Notes: generated by a model from the sequence alone, not told the origin. A stretch of DNA of 64,000 bases from Calidifontibacillus oryziterrae (GCF_000331575.1 NZ_ANOK01000004.1:62001-126000); one strand, 5' to 3'. Shown: positions 47,925-57,010, counted from the first letter of the stretch. Translations and numbers: made by a program.

Positions 47925-48974
47925 ATGAATCGTAAAAAGTTTAATGTGATTTTTTCTATAAGTGTAGGTTTGATTTTAGCTATTTCATTGCTATTTGGAT
48001 TTTGGAAAACGAGTACAAATGAAGAAGAGAATTATAGTGGGATCGGTTCTAGTGTAACGGTTTCACCTGACAATAAGAAAATTATTTTTTCATATTTTCA
48101 AAATAATAGTGCTGGACTTTATCAAGCAAGCGTTAGTGGAAAAAATGTTGACGTCTTGACATATCCAGAAACTGGGTATGATATTTCAGCGCAGTTTTCA
48201 ACTGATGGTTCAAAAATAGCTTATATTCATCGATTAGTAACCGAGGGAGAAGAACCGAAGCAATCGCTTTATATTATCGATGCTAGTGGCGGCCAACCGC
48301 AGCAGTTAACAAATGATGATTACTATGTTTCCGAAGCAGCTTTTTCAAAGGATGGCACAAAAATATACTTTTTGAATGCAGGGGTATACACAAATTATTC
48401 ACCAATTACCGGTCCACGCCCGCATGAATTTGACATTTACGAAATGAACGTTGATGGAACTGAAATAAAAAGATTAACTAATTATAAGAATTACAGTATG
48501 AGTGATATAACTGTCTCTGCTGATGGGAAATACTTGTATTTTCAAATGATGAATGATGAAAAAATGCAGGAACAAAGTGATACGTTTGAGGTTTTTAAAG
48601 AAATATATAAGTTCTCATTAGAAACAGGCGAAACGGAATTTTCATTTGTACCTGAGGGTGAATTTGGCTGGGGAGAAGTATTTGGGATTGCCTTTTCAAA
48701 CGATGAAAGCCAGCTTGCCTATTCAGCGGTCACGCCTAAATCAAAAACAGAAAACTATTTTAAATATGAACTGTTTGTAACGAACATGGAGACGAACAGT
48801 ACAACCCAAATCACAAATTTACATTCACATGCTTCAGACCCTGTGTTTTTCAATCATAATCAGCAGCTTCTCTTTGTAGAGCAGTATAATTGGCCAGGTA
48901 AGCCTGAAAAATTTCAATTATGGAAAGTGAATGTTGACGGAACGGATTTAGAAAAAATTGAGATAGAAATGTAA
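47925..48974 (+). CDS. Membrane-anchored TolB/WD40-like beta-propeller protein
   Basis: 349 residues. An N-terminal hydrophobic anchor (about 8-25) is followed by TolB-type propeller repeats with VSPDNKKIIFS, FSTDGSKIAYI, FSKDGTKIYFL and VSADGKYLYFQ. It faces the outside and probably binds a protein or wall component. Third gene of the PadR operon, nine bases after the HAAS gene. Confidence 0.82.
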   Translation: MNRKKFNVIFSISVGLILAISLLFGFWKTSTNEEENYSGIGSSVTVSPDNKKIIFSYFQNNSAGLYQASVSGKNVDVLTYPETGYDISAQFSTDGSKIAYIHRLVTEGEEPKQSLYIIDASGGQPQQLTNDDYYVSEAAFSKDGTKIYFLNAGVYTNYSPITGPRPHEFDIYEMNVDGTEIKRLTNYKNYSMSDITVSADGKYLYFQMMNDEKMQEQSDTFEVFKEIYKFSLETGETEFSFVPEGEFGWGEVFGIAFSNDESQLAYSAVTPKSKTENYFKYELFVTNMETNSTTQITNLHSHASDPVFFNHNQQLLFVEQYNWPGKPEKFQLWKVNVDGTDLEKIEIEM

Positions 48975-49069
48975 GGTAAGGAGAGTATGAAATTGAAGGA
49001 AGCATAAGAACGGGCAAGAGAACCGTCTTCCTGTTCCCCGGTGCTTCGTGTAGATAGGAGAGTGTCGTT

Positions 49070-49993
49070 TTGTCATCATCGTTTCAAGCAGAAGCATACA
49101 TTAAAATAGCAGTTGCCATGGCGATCGTTGGTAGCTCCGTTGTCGTTGGTAAGCTGATTGTATCGAGTTTTCCGATATTTATTGCATCGGAACTGAGATT
49201 TGTCATTGCAGTTATAATTTTAATACCACTTTTATTGCGCCAAGAACGGCGATTTCCTGTAATTGATAAAAAGCACCTAATTATAATGTTTCTTCAAGCA
49301 TTTACAGGCATCTTTCTGTTTAATGTTTTTATGCTTTATGGTCTAAAATATACCACTGCGATGGAAGCGGGAATAATTATGAGCACACTTCCAGCCGTGG
49401 TAGGGATTGTTGCTTATATCTTTTTAAGAGAAAAAATGACAATACATCAAGGTGTGGGAATTTTATTTGCCGTTTTTGGAGTATTGGTGATGACCTTTGT
49501 TGGTGGTAAGATTGGTGATTCTTATTCATGGTTTGGGAATCTACTAGTTTTTGGAGCGGTATTAGGTGAAACATTTTTTATTACGCTAGGCAAATTTGTA
49601 TCCAATCAGCTTAGTCCCCTTGTCATTACAACAATGGTTAGTATCTTTGGACTAATTATGTTCCTGCCTTTTGCTTTAATTGAAGCGAAGGATTTCAATT
49701 TTAGTAGTGTTGGGGTAGGAGACTGGTTGAACATATTATATTTTGGAATCGTTGTTACGATAGTAGCATTTTTGCTAATGTATCAAGGCTTAGCAAAGGT
49801 TCCGGCAAGTTCAGCTGGAGTATTAACTAGTATGCTTCCTGTAAGCTCTACTATTCTTTCATTTTTAATTTTAAAGGAAAGCATTACAAGCTCACATTTC
49901 ATCGGGATCTTTCTTGTCATTGTCGCGATATTTTTAATATCACGTGATGGGTCAGAGAGGGAAAAATCCCAAGATTTGAGTAGGACAAGTTGA
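49070..49993 (+). CDS. EamA-family (DMT) transporter
   Basis: 307 residues with about ten transmembrane helices in two EamA repeats. TTG 49070 follows AGGAGAG. Motifs such as YTTAMEAGIIMSTLPAVVGI and PASSAGVLTSMLPVSSTILS are typical of drug/metabolite exporters. Substrate not predictable. A short hairpin (about 49011-49036) lies in the leader; function unknown. Confidence 0.85.
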   Translation: MSSSFQAEAYIKIAVAMAIVGSSVVVGKLIVSSFPIFIASELRFVIAVIILIPLLLRQERRFPVIDKKHLIIMFLQAFTGIFLFNVFMLYGLKYTTAMEAGIIMSTLPAVVGIVAYIFLREKMTIHQGVGILFAVFGVLVMTFVGGKIGDSYSWFGNLLVFGAVLGETFFITLGKFVSNQLSPLVITTMVSIFGLIMFLPFALIEAKDFNFSSVGVGDWLNILYFGIVVTIVAFLLMYQGLAKVPASSAGVLTSMLPVSSTILSFLILKESITSSHFIGIFLVIVAIFLISRDGSEREKSQDLSRTS

Positions 49994-50420
49994 AATTTCG
50001 GTGTTGCAAAAGTAAAAAATCAGGCTGTTAATAATTGTATGCTGAAAAATTCGGGTCATTAAAAATGAAAACAATACTAAAGTATGAAGAATAATAAGTA
50101 GAATTTTAGATTCAATAATAGAAGAAAATACTAGAAAATAAGAATAACCACTTAGTTGTGAGTCAGCAAATAATGCTGGCTTTTTTTGTTAGGGTATCAA
50201 ATTCATAGGTTTGATTCAAAATAGCCAGAACACCTGTGACTTAAATCATGAGAGATTCAGTTTGTAAAAAGTTATCTTCATCTCTTTTGCAAGACTACGG
50301 ACTTAATCACAGTTTGGAGGTATTTCAACTAACAGTGTAACTGTTGTATAAAATAATTTTATTTGTTATATTTATTTTTGTTATTGAACAGCATAGAATT
50401 ACTAACGAGGAGTGAGGGAT
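49994..50420 (+). terminator. Intergenic region with terminator at 50161-50190
   Basis: AGTCAGCA (50161-50168) pairs with TGCTGGCT (50174-50181), followed by a T run, probably ending the EamA transcript. The rest is AT-rich without a gene; the promoter of the next gene must lie in it but I cannot fix it. Confidence 0.6.
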
Positions 50421-51146
50421 ATGTTCAAGAAATTATTCAAGAATAATAGTATTAAGCTATTTATCGTATTAACAATGGTTGTTGGATTGTTGGCTGCTTG
50501 CGGGACCGCACAGCAAAAAGGCGAGATGTCGACGGAAGAAATGATGAGGGTATATGCAAGCTCGGTTGAACAATTAAGTAAAGAGACACCTATTTTTATT
50601 GATGAGGAAAATAAGTTGGTTCGAGTATATGCAACAGTAAATGGTAAATATTTAGTTGAACCAACTCGCCATGGGATGAATTGGATTGAGGGAGCATATG
50701 GTGACCAAGCAGTTTTAAAAACGTATGCAAATCCACTTGCTTTCAATGAAGCATTAGTAAAAATCGGTGGAACGCCTGCGGTTGATAAAGGTGGAGATGC
50801 AAGTAAGGAATTTGAAGAAACAACAGAAGGCAAGTTTATCAAAGGTGATGTGCTTAACGTTTCTGTGACTTGGGAAAGTGCTGAAAAGGACTACGATATT
50901 AATGAAGTAATGGTTGATTCAACTGGCAAAAAAATTGTTTATCGTTTTGGTGGCAATTATGATGCAGCAGCTAATAAAGTAACAGGCTGCTATATGTGTT
51001 TTGACAGTTGCCCAGTTGGTATTACTAGTAACTCAACACATCCAGTTGGAACATTCGAAAAAGGGAATGCTTCATTTCATGGTAATCCTGATGTTCTTCC
51101 AGCGGATGGAACTCCTGTCGTTGTAACCTATTCGTTTATGGAATAA
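50421..51146 (+). CDS. YdjY-like lipoprotein
   Basis: 241 residues from ATG 50421 (GAGGAG eight bases upstream). A type-II signal peptide ends in the lipobox LLAAC, so the mature protein is a membrane-anchored lipoprotein. The body carries a conserved CYMCFDSCPVGITSNSTHPVG segment with three Cys, typical of YdjY-domain proteins and suggestive of redox chemistry or metal binding. In E. coli ydjY lies between ydjX and ydjZ, which encode TVP38/TMEM64 proteins. Here the next gene is of that family. Its 3' end is triplicated downstream. Confidence 0.78.
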   Translation: MFKKLFKNNSIKLFIVLTMVVGLLAACGTAQQKGEMSTEEMMRVYASSVEQLSKETPIFIDEENKLVRVYATVNGKYLVEPTRHGMNWIEGAYGDQAVLKTYANPLAFNEALVKIGGTPAVDKGGDASKEFEETTEGKFIKGDVLNVSVTWESAEKDYDINEVMVDSTGKKIVYRFGGNYDAAANKVTGCYMCFDSCPVGITSNSTHPVGTFEKGNASFHGNPDVLPADGTPVVVTYSFME

Positions 51147-51287
51147 AGGGGGTAACCATGTTGCAGAATGTTATGAATTTAAGTCGTAGTAACCTATTCG
51201 TTTATGGAATAAAGAGGGTAACCTTGTTACAGAATGCTATGAATTTAAGCCGTAATAATCTATTCGTTTATGGAATAAAGGGGGATT
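51123..51287 (+). repeat. Triplicated 3' end of the YdjY-like gene, 66-bp period
   Basis: GTAACCTATTCGTTTATGGA at 51123 recurs at 51189 and (diverged) at 51255, each including the TAA stop and GGGGG tract. The last copy supplies the ribosome binding site for the next gene (GTG 51291). Confidence 0.88.
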
Positions 51288-51290
51288 AAC

Positions 51291-52460
51291 GTGCGACGAA
51301 TTATAAATTTCGGAAGCCACTTTTTTGCTTCCGTTTTCCTGTTTTATTTAATTGGATTTAGTATTTCTTTGCTGTTAATTCAAAGTAACTGGATAGATAT
51401 GCGTTTTGATAGTGAATTTTTTATAGTTGTTTCAATGATTGTTGGGATTTGGCTTTACTTCATCGTTCTATTTATGAATGGCAAGCATCTTGCCCTCTGG
51501 ACAAACAAGAAAATAAATTATCTCACAATAATTGCAACAACAATTATAACGCTGTTTGCAACAGTTGTTGCAAAAGAAGGCTTCTTTGTCATTCCAGCCT
51601 ATATTACAAGAAAAGCGTTATTTTTAAGTGATATATTTTCATTACAACAAATGAATATCATTCTAGTAATCTGGCTGCTGTTTGGTTTATGTTCACTTTA
51701 TTTTGCAGAGAAAGAGACGCTTTCATTAAAAAAAGGAACAACGTTAGTTTGGGATCAATTTTCGAAAACGAAACGAATTGGCATTATGTCTTTATTTGCT
51801 TTTTTACAATTGTTTCTACTATGTTATTTAGCTCAAGGTGAGTTCCAGACAATGATTAATCAAGCAGTAACAATCATGAAAAATGCTGATGTAGAAGGGT
51901 TCAGGGATTATTTATTATCATTTGGCCCCCTAGCTGCCGTTTTTTCAGGGTTGTTGATGGTGTTTCAATCGGTTATGGCACCATTGCCAGCGTTCGTCAT
52001 AACCTTCGCAAATGGTCTCTTGTTCGGCTGGTTTTTCGGTGCGTTATTATCATGGAGTTCAGCTATGCTCGGAGCGATCGTCTGCTATTATTTAGCGAAA
52101 TTTTTAGGTAGACCAGTCGTTGAAAAAATTGTATCGAAAAATGGATTACATTGGTGGGATCAATTTTTTGAAAAGTATGGGAAGCATGCAGTTTTTATTG
52201 CCCGCTTAGTGCCAATTGTATCATTTGATTTAGTCAGCTATGCCGCGGGTATAACATCTATTTCATTTTGGCAATTTTTCTGGGCAACAGGTCTAGGGCA
52301 ATTACCGGCAACCATTTTGTATTCTTATTTAGGGCAAAACGCAACAGGCACGGTACAAATTCTCTTTTTCATGTTTACGATTGTAATAGCACTTGCTGTT
52401 ATTGGGATGTTATTAAAACCTAAATTTAGTAAATTTAAGAAAAAGCCACAGGAGAGTTAG
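51291..52460 (+). CDS. TVP38/TMEM64-family (DedA-like) membrane protein
   Basis: 389 residues from GTG 51291. Residues 1 to about 190 add four to five hydrophobic segments. The C-terminal half has the SNARE-associated/DedA core, with GLLFGWFFGALLSWSSAMLGA, the FLGRP motif and ARLVPIVSFDLVSYAAGITS. DedA/TVP38 proteins act in lipid scrambling or proton-coupled transport. It corresponds in context to E. coli YdjX/YdjZ and overlaps no other gene; the flippase-like gene follows after five bases. Confidence 0.85.
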   Translation: MRRIINFGSHFFASVFLFYLIGFSISLLLIQSNWIDMRFDSEFFIVVSMIVGIWLYFIVLFMNGKHLALWTNKKINYLTIIATTIITLFATVVAKEGFFVIPAYITRKALFLSDIFSLQQMNIILVIWLLFGLCSLYFAEKETLSLKKGTTLVWDQFSKTKRIGIMSLFAFLQLFLLCYLAQGEFQTMINQAVTIMKNADVEGFRDYLLSFGPLAAVFSGLLMVFQSVMAPLPAFVITFANGLLFGWFFGALLSWSSAMLGAIVCYYLAKFLGRPVVEKIVSKNGLHWWDQFFEKYGKHAVFIARLVPIVSFDLVSYAAGITSISFWQFFWATGLGQLPATILYSYLGQNATGTVQILFFMFTIVIALAVIGMLLKPKFSKFKKKPQES

Positions 52461-52465
52461 GGGAA

Positions 52466-53461
52466 ATGTCTTTCAGTAAAAGAGGAACCCAATATTTAAG
52501 ATTATTGGTACGCTTGCTTATTAGCGCAGCCCTAATTATTTGGCTTGGGTTCACCATTGATTGGTCTCAATTAGGTACAGTATTAAAGGAAAGTTCCTTA
52601 TTATTTATCATTTTAGCGCTAGTTGCAATTCAGTTAACAGTGCTACCGAGTATTTGGAAGTGGAAGCTTTTAGTAGATGCTTCCGTTGTCGAACAAGGTT
52701 CCGATTCAGTCTCTTTAGGTAGACTTGGGAGATTGTATTACATCGGCTTATTTTTTAATAATTTCTTACCAAGTAGTGTTGGTGGTGACGTTATTCGGAT
52801 CATCCAGCTTGGTAGAACAATCGGGATGCCAACAGCAACAGCATCTGTAGGGTTTGAGCGGTTCACAAGCGGTTTGGCATTAGTAATGATTTTGCTAGGT
52901 AGTGTGATGATTACGGAAAGAGCGAGACCTTTTCTAGGTTCAATTGTGCTTCTTTGTCTTGTTTTCGTCCTTATATTTTTTATTCTGTGGTACCTTATGA
53001 TACAAAGCAAAAAGAATCGTGGCTCAGTTGACTTAAATCGTACATTCTCAAATGTATTTTTAAAAATTATGGATAAATTAAAAGCATCCTTATTAAAAAT
53101 TGGTGAGACAACAGGGCAGTATAGCAATAAAGGGTCAAAATGGTGGCTGCTTGTTGCTGTTTTATCATTTGCATTTCAAATTGGGATGGTATGGATTAAT
53201 GATTTGTTATTTAAATCTCTGCATGTTGAAGTACCGTTTCTAGAATTGCTTGTGATTATAACGCTTATATCGGCGTTAACGATGCTCCCGATAAGTATTA
53301 ATGGGATCGGAGTAAGAGAGGTAAGTTATATATTTTTCTTTCAACAGCTTGGTATTCCAAATGAAATAGCCGTATCGGTATCATTATTATTTTTCTTACT
53401 TGTGACGATTTCAAGCTTAGCAGGCGGTGTATTTTGGCTGTATGAAAGGGATATGCGCTAG
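52466..53461 (+). CDS. LPG-synthase transmembrane (MprF/UPF0104-like) flippase-like protein
   Basis: 331 residues with eight transmembrane segments and the UPF0104 signatures NNFLPSSVGGDVIRI and PISINGIGVREVSYIFFF. Only the flippase-like membrane half of MprF is present; there is no aminoacyl-transferase half. Lipid translocation is inferred. It is the third gene of a run that begins with the YdjY-like lipoprotein. Confidence 0.83.
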   Translation: MSFSKRGTQYLRLLVRLLISAALIIWLGFTIDWSQLGTVLKESSLLFIILALVAIQLTVLPSIWKWKLLVDASVVEQGSDSVSLGRLGRLYYIGLFFNNFLPSSVGGDVIRIIQLGRTIGMPTATASVGFERFTSGLALVMILLGSVMITERARPFLGSIVLLCLVFVLIFFILWYLMIQSKKNRGSVDLNRTFSNVFLKIMDKLKASLLKIGETTGQYSNKGSKWWLLVAVLSFAFQIGMVWINDLLFKSLHVEVPFLELLVIITLISALTMLPISINGIGVREVSYIFFFQQLGIPNEIAVSVSLLFFLLVTISSLAGGVFWLYERDMR

Positions 53462-53482
53462 TTATGATAAAGTTTCAGTTAT

Positions 53483-53580
53483 ATGGGTAAAACGCTGAAA
53501 CTCGTGGGTAAAGTGTGCAATTTCGTGGGTAAAACGCTGAAACTCGTGGATAAAGTGTGCAATTTCGTGGGTAAAACGCT
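53483..53580. repeat. 42-bp GTGGGTAAA repeat, second locus
   Basis: TGGGTAAAACGCTGAAACTC begins at 53484, 53526 and 53568 (42-bp period). Related in sequence and period to 40331-40490. Confidence 0.85.
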
Positions 53581-53614
53581 TGTTCAAAAGCATAATTAAG
53601 AGGGAGGAAGGAAT

Positions 53615-54358
53615 ATGAAGCTGGCGGGGAATAGACTAATTGAATCGGTTGTTGGGCAAACCGCAAAGTCTATGGTTAAAACAATAGAAGGCGATATTCC
53701 GCTAACCCCTTTTGAGAAAGATCCAAAAGAAACAACGATTGCTTTGATTACTACTTCAGGCGTACATTTGAAATCACAACCTATGTTTGATGTTGAAGCA
53801 GGGGATCATAGTGTTCGCCTAATACCATATCATTGTCATGAGGACGATTTGATGATTAGCCATACTCATTATGACCGTACGGATGCTGACAAGGATATAA
53901 ACTGTGTATTTCCACTTGCGCGCTTACGGGAGCTTGCTGAAGAAGGAATAATTGGAAGGGTCGCAACGACTCATTTTGGATTAATGGGTTATATACCAGA
54001 GACAACGAAATTAATAAATGAAACGATTCCTATCATCATTCAACAGCTGAAAACTGAGGAAGTTGATGCTGTTATTCTAAATCCCGGCTGATATATATGT
54101 CATCAATCAGTTGGATTGATTCAATATTATTTAGAAAATGAAGGAATTCCTACAATTTCGATAACCCATTTGCCGGGATTAACGAAAAAAGTAAGGGTGC
54201 CTAGAGCATTGCAGCTTCCATTTCCGATGGGGCGTAGTTTTGGCCGTGCCGGAGATATTTCGTTGCAAACCAGAATCCTGCGCGATGCACTTCACTATTT
54301 GAAGGAAATTAATCAACCAGAGACAATCATTAAGCTTCCTTATCGTTGGAGAAGGTGA
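53615..54358 (+). CDS. GrdB/PrdB-like selenoprotein (in-frame UGA read as selenocysteine)
   Basis: One 248-codon frame interrupted only by TGA at 54089-54091 (codon 159). Both halves belong to one family. Before the UGA: TTSGVHLKSQP, SHTHYDRTDADKDINCVFP, LRELAEEGIIG and EEVDAVILNPG. After it: YICHQSVGLIQYYLENEGIP, PRALQLPFPMG. D-proline reductase PrdB and related glycine/sarcosine/betaine reductase B proteins carry U-x-x-C-H at this exact spot and are of similar length (about 240). ATG 53615 follows GGGAGG. Reading the TGA as Sec gives U-Y-I-C-H. A SECIS-like hairpin follows directly. The protein is probably a redox enzyme using a selenolate; the substrate is unknown. The alternative is a mutated Cys homologue. 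Confidence 0.8.
54092..54123 (+). promoter_or_regulatory. Candidate SECIS element
   Basis: ATCAATC (54102-54108) pairs perfectly with GATTGAT (54114-54120) around the loop AGTTG. There is a G in the first two loop positions, and 17 bases separate UGA from the loop. Both satisfy the usual bacterial SECIS rules (G among the first two loop bases; 16-37 nt from UGA). Two further pairs (TG at 54098 with CA at 54122) extend the lower stem past a small internal loop. Confidence 0.65.
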
Positions 54359-54385
54359 ACTTTATCGTTGGAAAAGGTGAACTTT
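54341..54385 (+). repeat. Short duplication of the selenoprotein gene end
   Basis: TATCGTTGGAGAAGGTGAAC (54341) recurs with one change at 54363, offset 22 bp, and includes the stop codon. Confidence 0.8.
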
Positions 54386-54496
54386 TTTGTGAGCAAAATT
54401 GTTGAAAAGATTATTTTATTCAAAAGATTATTTTAATACTTTGGGCATAAATTGGTACTTCCATATTGAGGATAACGATCTGATTATTAACAAGAT

Positions 54497-54655
54497 CCAT
54501 TGGCTTGATCACGCTAGCCGTGTATAAAATATAGAAATACGTTTGACTCAGATTGAAATCGATTGGCTTGATCACGCTAGCTTTGTTTAATATTTTGTAT
54601 GAAAATATGATTCCTGATAAAATCGATTGTTTTGCTCACCGTAGCGATATTTTAT
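54497..54655. repeat. Three-copy 63-64-bp repeat
   Basis: ATTGGCTTGATCACGCTAGC occurs at 54499 and 54562, with a diverged third (ATTGTTTTGCTCACCGTAGC) at 54626. No gene lies in 54386-54700 otherwise. Confidence 0.75.
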
Positions 54656-54700
54656 TTAGAGTATGACAGTATAACTCTTCGTCGAGAGGGCTAGATTTTT

Positions 54701-54913
54701 ATGAAAAAAAATCATGCAAGGCTTTTGCAACGAATTTTTTGGCATTTGCAGTGGTTATTAATATTAATGTTAATCACATATAATGTTGGGGCATTTTTGT
54801 ATTTTTTCGAAATGAAAACATATTTAATTGTTCATGGTTTTGCTGGATCGATACTATATTTCATAAAATTGTGGGAGCAGTATTTCGACTGTAAAGCTAA
54901 TTGTAAAATTTGA
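54701..54913 (+). CDS. Small membrane protein in the ydj-ynj cluster
   Basis: 70 residues with two hydrophobic helices (about 14-32 and 38-58) and a Cys pair at the C-terminus (FDCKANCKI). GAGAGGG precedes ATG 54701 at acceptable spacing. No family recognised. It lies between the selenoprotein and the ABC binding protein, so a link to the cluster is possible but unproven. Confidence 0.55.
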   Translation: MKKNHARLLQRIFWHLQWLLILMLITYNVGAFLYFFEMKTYLIVHGFAGSILYFIKLWEQYFDCKANCKI

Positions 54914-54997
54914 GGGACATGAGGAGTTTAGAGTGTGAACAGTTGCAAAGGATAGGGCCATTGGGGATTTTTAGGTTAAATTATTATATAAAAGGGT

Positions 54998-55069
54998 CTC
55001 AACAGGCTGAAGATCTGAAAGTGGACAACAATAGTATAAACATTTTCCTTGTAATCTCACCCTGTTGAG
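54998..55069 (+). promoter_or_regulatory. Inverted-repeat leader before the ynjB-like gene
   Basis: CTCAACAGG (54998-55006) and CCTGTTGAG (55061-55069) form a perfect 9-bp closing stem around 54 bases. Its 3' arm ends six bases before the AAAAGGAG ribosome binding site. A structured regulatory leader is inferred. It does not match the TPP, purine, ZTP or c-di-GMP consensus that I know. Confidence 0.4.
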
Positions 55070-55091
55070 TGTAAAAAGGAGATTAAAAGAA

Positions 55092-56360
55092 ATGATACGA
55101 AATAAAAAGTTATTATCAACTATTTTAATCGTCTTCGCGATGATAGCAGGCTGCTCATCAACTGATGATGTTCAACAAACTACTAGTGTTGAAAATGAGT
55201 CAATTGTATCTCAAGAGGATGTGCTTTCGTTAAATTGGGATGAAATTGTTGATAAAGCGAAAGGTACGAAGGTTAATTTCTTTTTGTGGGGTGGCGATGA
55301 GGGAGTTAATCGTTACATAGATGAATGGGTTGCCCCACGTCTTAAGGAACAATACGATATTGAATTAACAAGATATCCGATGGATGCTCAAGAGTTTATA
55401 AATAAATTGTTATCTGAAAAAAAAGCTAATAAAGAAAAGGGCGATATTGATTTACTTTGGTTAAATGGCGAAAATTTTAAAACAGCGAAAGAAAATGGAC
55501 TATTATTTGGACCGATTGCTTCTAAAATTCCAAATTTCAATGAATTTGTAGATGGAACTAGCCCGGATGTCATGTTTGATTTTGGCTATCCGACCGAAGG
55601 CTATGAAGTTCCATGGGGGAAGGTCCAGTTTGCATTTGCCTATGATTCGAGTAAAATATCTGATCCGCCGCAATCGCTTGAAGAGTTAGAAGAGTGGGTA
55701 AAGGCGCATCCAGGCAAATTCACATACCCTGCTCCACCAGATTTTACTGGTAGTGCATTTATCCGTCATGTATTATATGAAACAAGTACAAATGACGAGG
55801 CTTATTTAGGCGCCTTTGATGAAGCGGTAGTATCGAAGGATGCAACCGCTGTATGGGAAGTATTAAATGATATGAAGCCATATTTATGGCGCGAAGGGAA
55901 TTCATACCCGCAATCGGTAGCGCAGCTTGAACAATTATATAAAAATGGTGAAGTATGGATGACAATGGGATATGATGAAGCAAATGCATCCAATCTTATT
56001 AAAAGTGGCGAATTTCCAGAAACAACGAAAACCTTCCTTTTTAAAAATGGAACGTTAGCAAATACTCATTTTGTTACAGTTCCTTTCAATACAGTCAACC
56101 CTTATGGTGCTCTTGTTACAATTGACTTTTTACTTTCTCCTGCGGCACAATTGAAAAAAATGGATCTTGAATATTGGGGAGAAAATATTGCTCTAAATGT
56201 AGATTGGCTTCCAGATGAATATATTGAGCAGCTTGAAAATATAGATAGAGGCCCAGCTACACTTTCACAGAATGAGCTTGAGAGTCATCGTTTACCAGAA
56301 ATGAATGCTCATTATGTCGAGTGGCTCGAGCGGGGCTGGATTGAAAATGTTGCAAAGTAA
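55092..56360 (+). CDS. YnjB-like ABC transporter substrate-binding lipoprotein
   Basis: 422 residues from ATG 55092 (AAAAGGAG nine bases upstream; an in-frame TTG at 55065 is poorer). Lipobox MIAGC. The body has the large two-lobed binding-protein fold, with VNFFLWGGDEGVNRYIDEWV and the GYEVPWGKVQF region typical of the YnjB family. It should deliver a solute to the permeases at 57652 and 58560. Substrate unknown. A 1.3-kb repeat-rich gap separates it from the permeases, which is unusual for an ABC operon. Its end is duplicated downstream. Confidence 0.85.
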   Translation: MIRNKKLLSTILIVFAMIAGCSSTDDVQQTTSVENESIVSQEDVLSLNWDEIVDKAKGTKVNFFLWGGDEGVNRYIDEWVAPRLKEQYDIELTRYPMDAQEFINKLLSEKKANKEKGDIDLLWLNGENFKTAKENGLLFGPIASKIPNFNEFVDGTSPDVMFDFGYPTEGYEVPWGKVQFAFAYDSSKISDPPQSLEELEEWVKAHPGKFTYPAPPDFTGSAFIRHVLYETSTNDEAYLGAFDEAVVSKDATAVWEVLNDMKPYLWREGNSYPQSVAQLEQLYKNGEVWMTMGYDEANASNLIKSGEFPETTKTFLFKNGTLANTHFVTVPFNTVNPYGALVTIDFLLSPAAQLKKMDLEYWGENIALNVDWLPDEYIEQLENIDRGPATLSQNELESHRLPEMNAHYVEWLERGWIENVAK

Positions 56361-56545
56361 TTCGTTCGAAATTGATTGAATGGGCTAGTATAGGACTGGC
56401 TCGAAAAGGTTGAAAGGTTATTCATTCATTATGTCGAGTGGCTCGAGCGGGGCTGGATTGAAAATGTTGCAAAGTAATTCATTCGAAATTGATTGAATGG
56501 GCTAGTACAGGACTGGCTCGAAAAGGTTGAATGTAATTCTTGAAC
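56309..56545 (+). repeat. Duplicated 3' end of the ynjB-like gene, 118-bp period
   Basis: CATTATGTCGAGTGGCTCGA at 56309 recurs exactly at 56427 (offset 118), including the stop codon. Each half contains a second diverged sub-copy at about 59 bp (GGACTGGCTCGAAAAGGTTG). Confidence 0.88.
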
Positions 56546-56665
56546 AATATTACTGTTGGTTAGAGCGTGAATAGATTGTAACTGTTGAAGGGTAATTCAA
56601 ATGATGTTAATGTTGGACAAAACAAATATGAAAACTTGGTAATTTCATTCCAATCGATAAAGTAA

Positions 56666-56845
56666 GAGGACAGTGGTTCCGTTATTTTGTTAAAAAGCTC
56701 CCTCTTGAGGTTTTAACGGACATACAATCCGTTATTCAATTGTAAAAGAGATTTTTTCTTGTAAATTTTGCGAAATAACGAATCCTGTGTCCGCAAACTT
56801 TAATATAAAAACAGATTATTTCTAAATAAGAGATCATGTGTCCGT
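56666..56845. repeat. CGGA/TCCG composite palindrome, locus 3
   Basis: Forward units GAGGACAGTGGTTCCGTTAT (56666) and ACGGACATACAATCCGTTAT (56716). Inverted units AATAACGAATCCTGTGTCCG (TCCG at 56790) and AATAAGAGATCATGTGTCCG (TCCG at 56841). Distances 50, 73 and 51 bp match loci 1 and 2. Confidence 0.8.
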
Positions 56846-56904
56846 TAAATATAGACTTTGTTAAACTTGGATGTTTAATTTCGTTATACGTAATTTGCTT
56901 TACG

Positions 56905-57010
56905 TGGGCTCGAGCCAAGCCACCTAACTCAATTCGTCCTCTGTGGGGTCTTGGACTATTTCGTTTTCTCGCAGGAGTCTACGTGCATGGAATGAAGATG
57001 ACTTTCGACT
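56905..57010. repeat. Decayed inverted copy of intergenic repeat B
   Basis: TGTGGGGTCTTGGACTATTT and CTCGCAGGAGTCTACGTGC match the reverse complement of 21945-22076, with losses. Confidence 0.6.

Noticed and set aside
53615-54091. A short 158-residue protein ending at the TGA
   Set aside because: The same frame continues with conserved family sequence after the TGA, so it is better read as one selenoprotein.
54998-55091. TPP riboswitch before the ynjB-like gene
   Set aside because: Only a GGCTGA-like string is present; the second conserved block (GGATAATGCCAGCG type) is missing.
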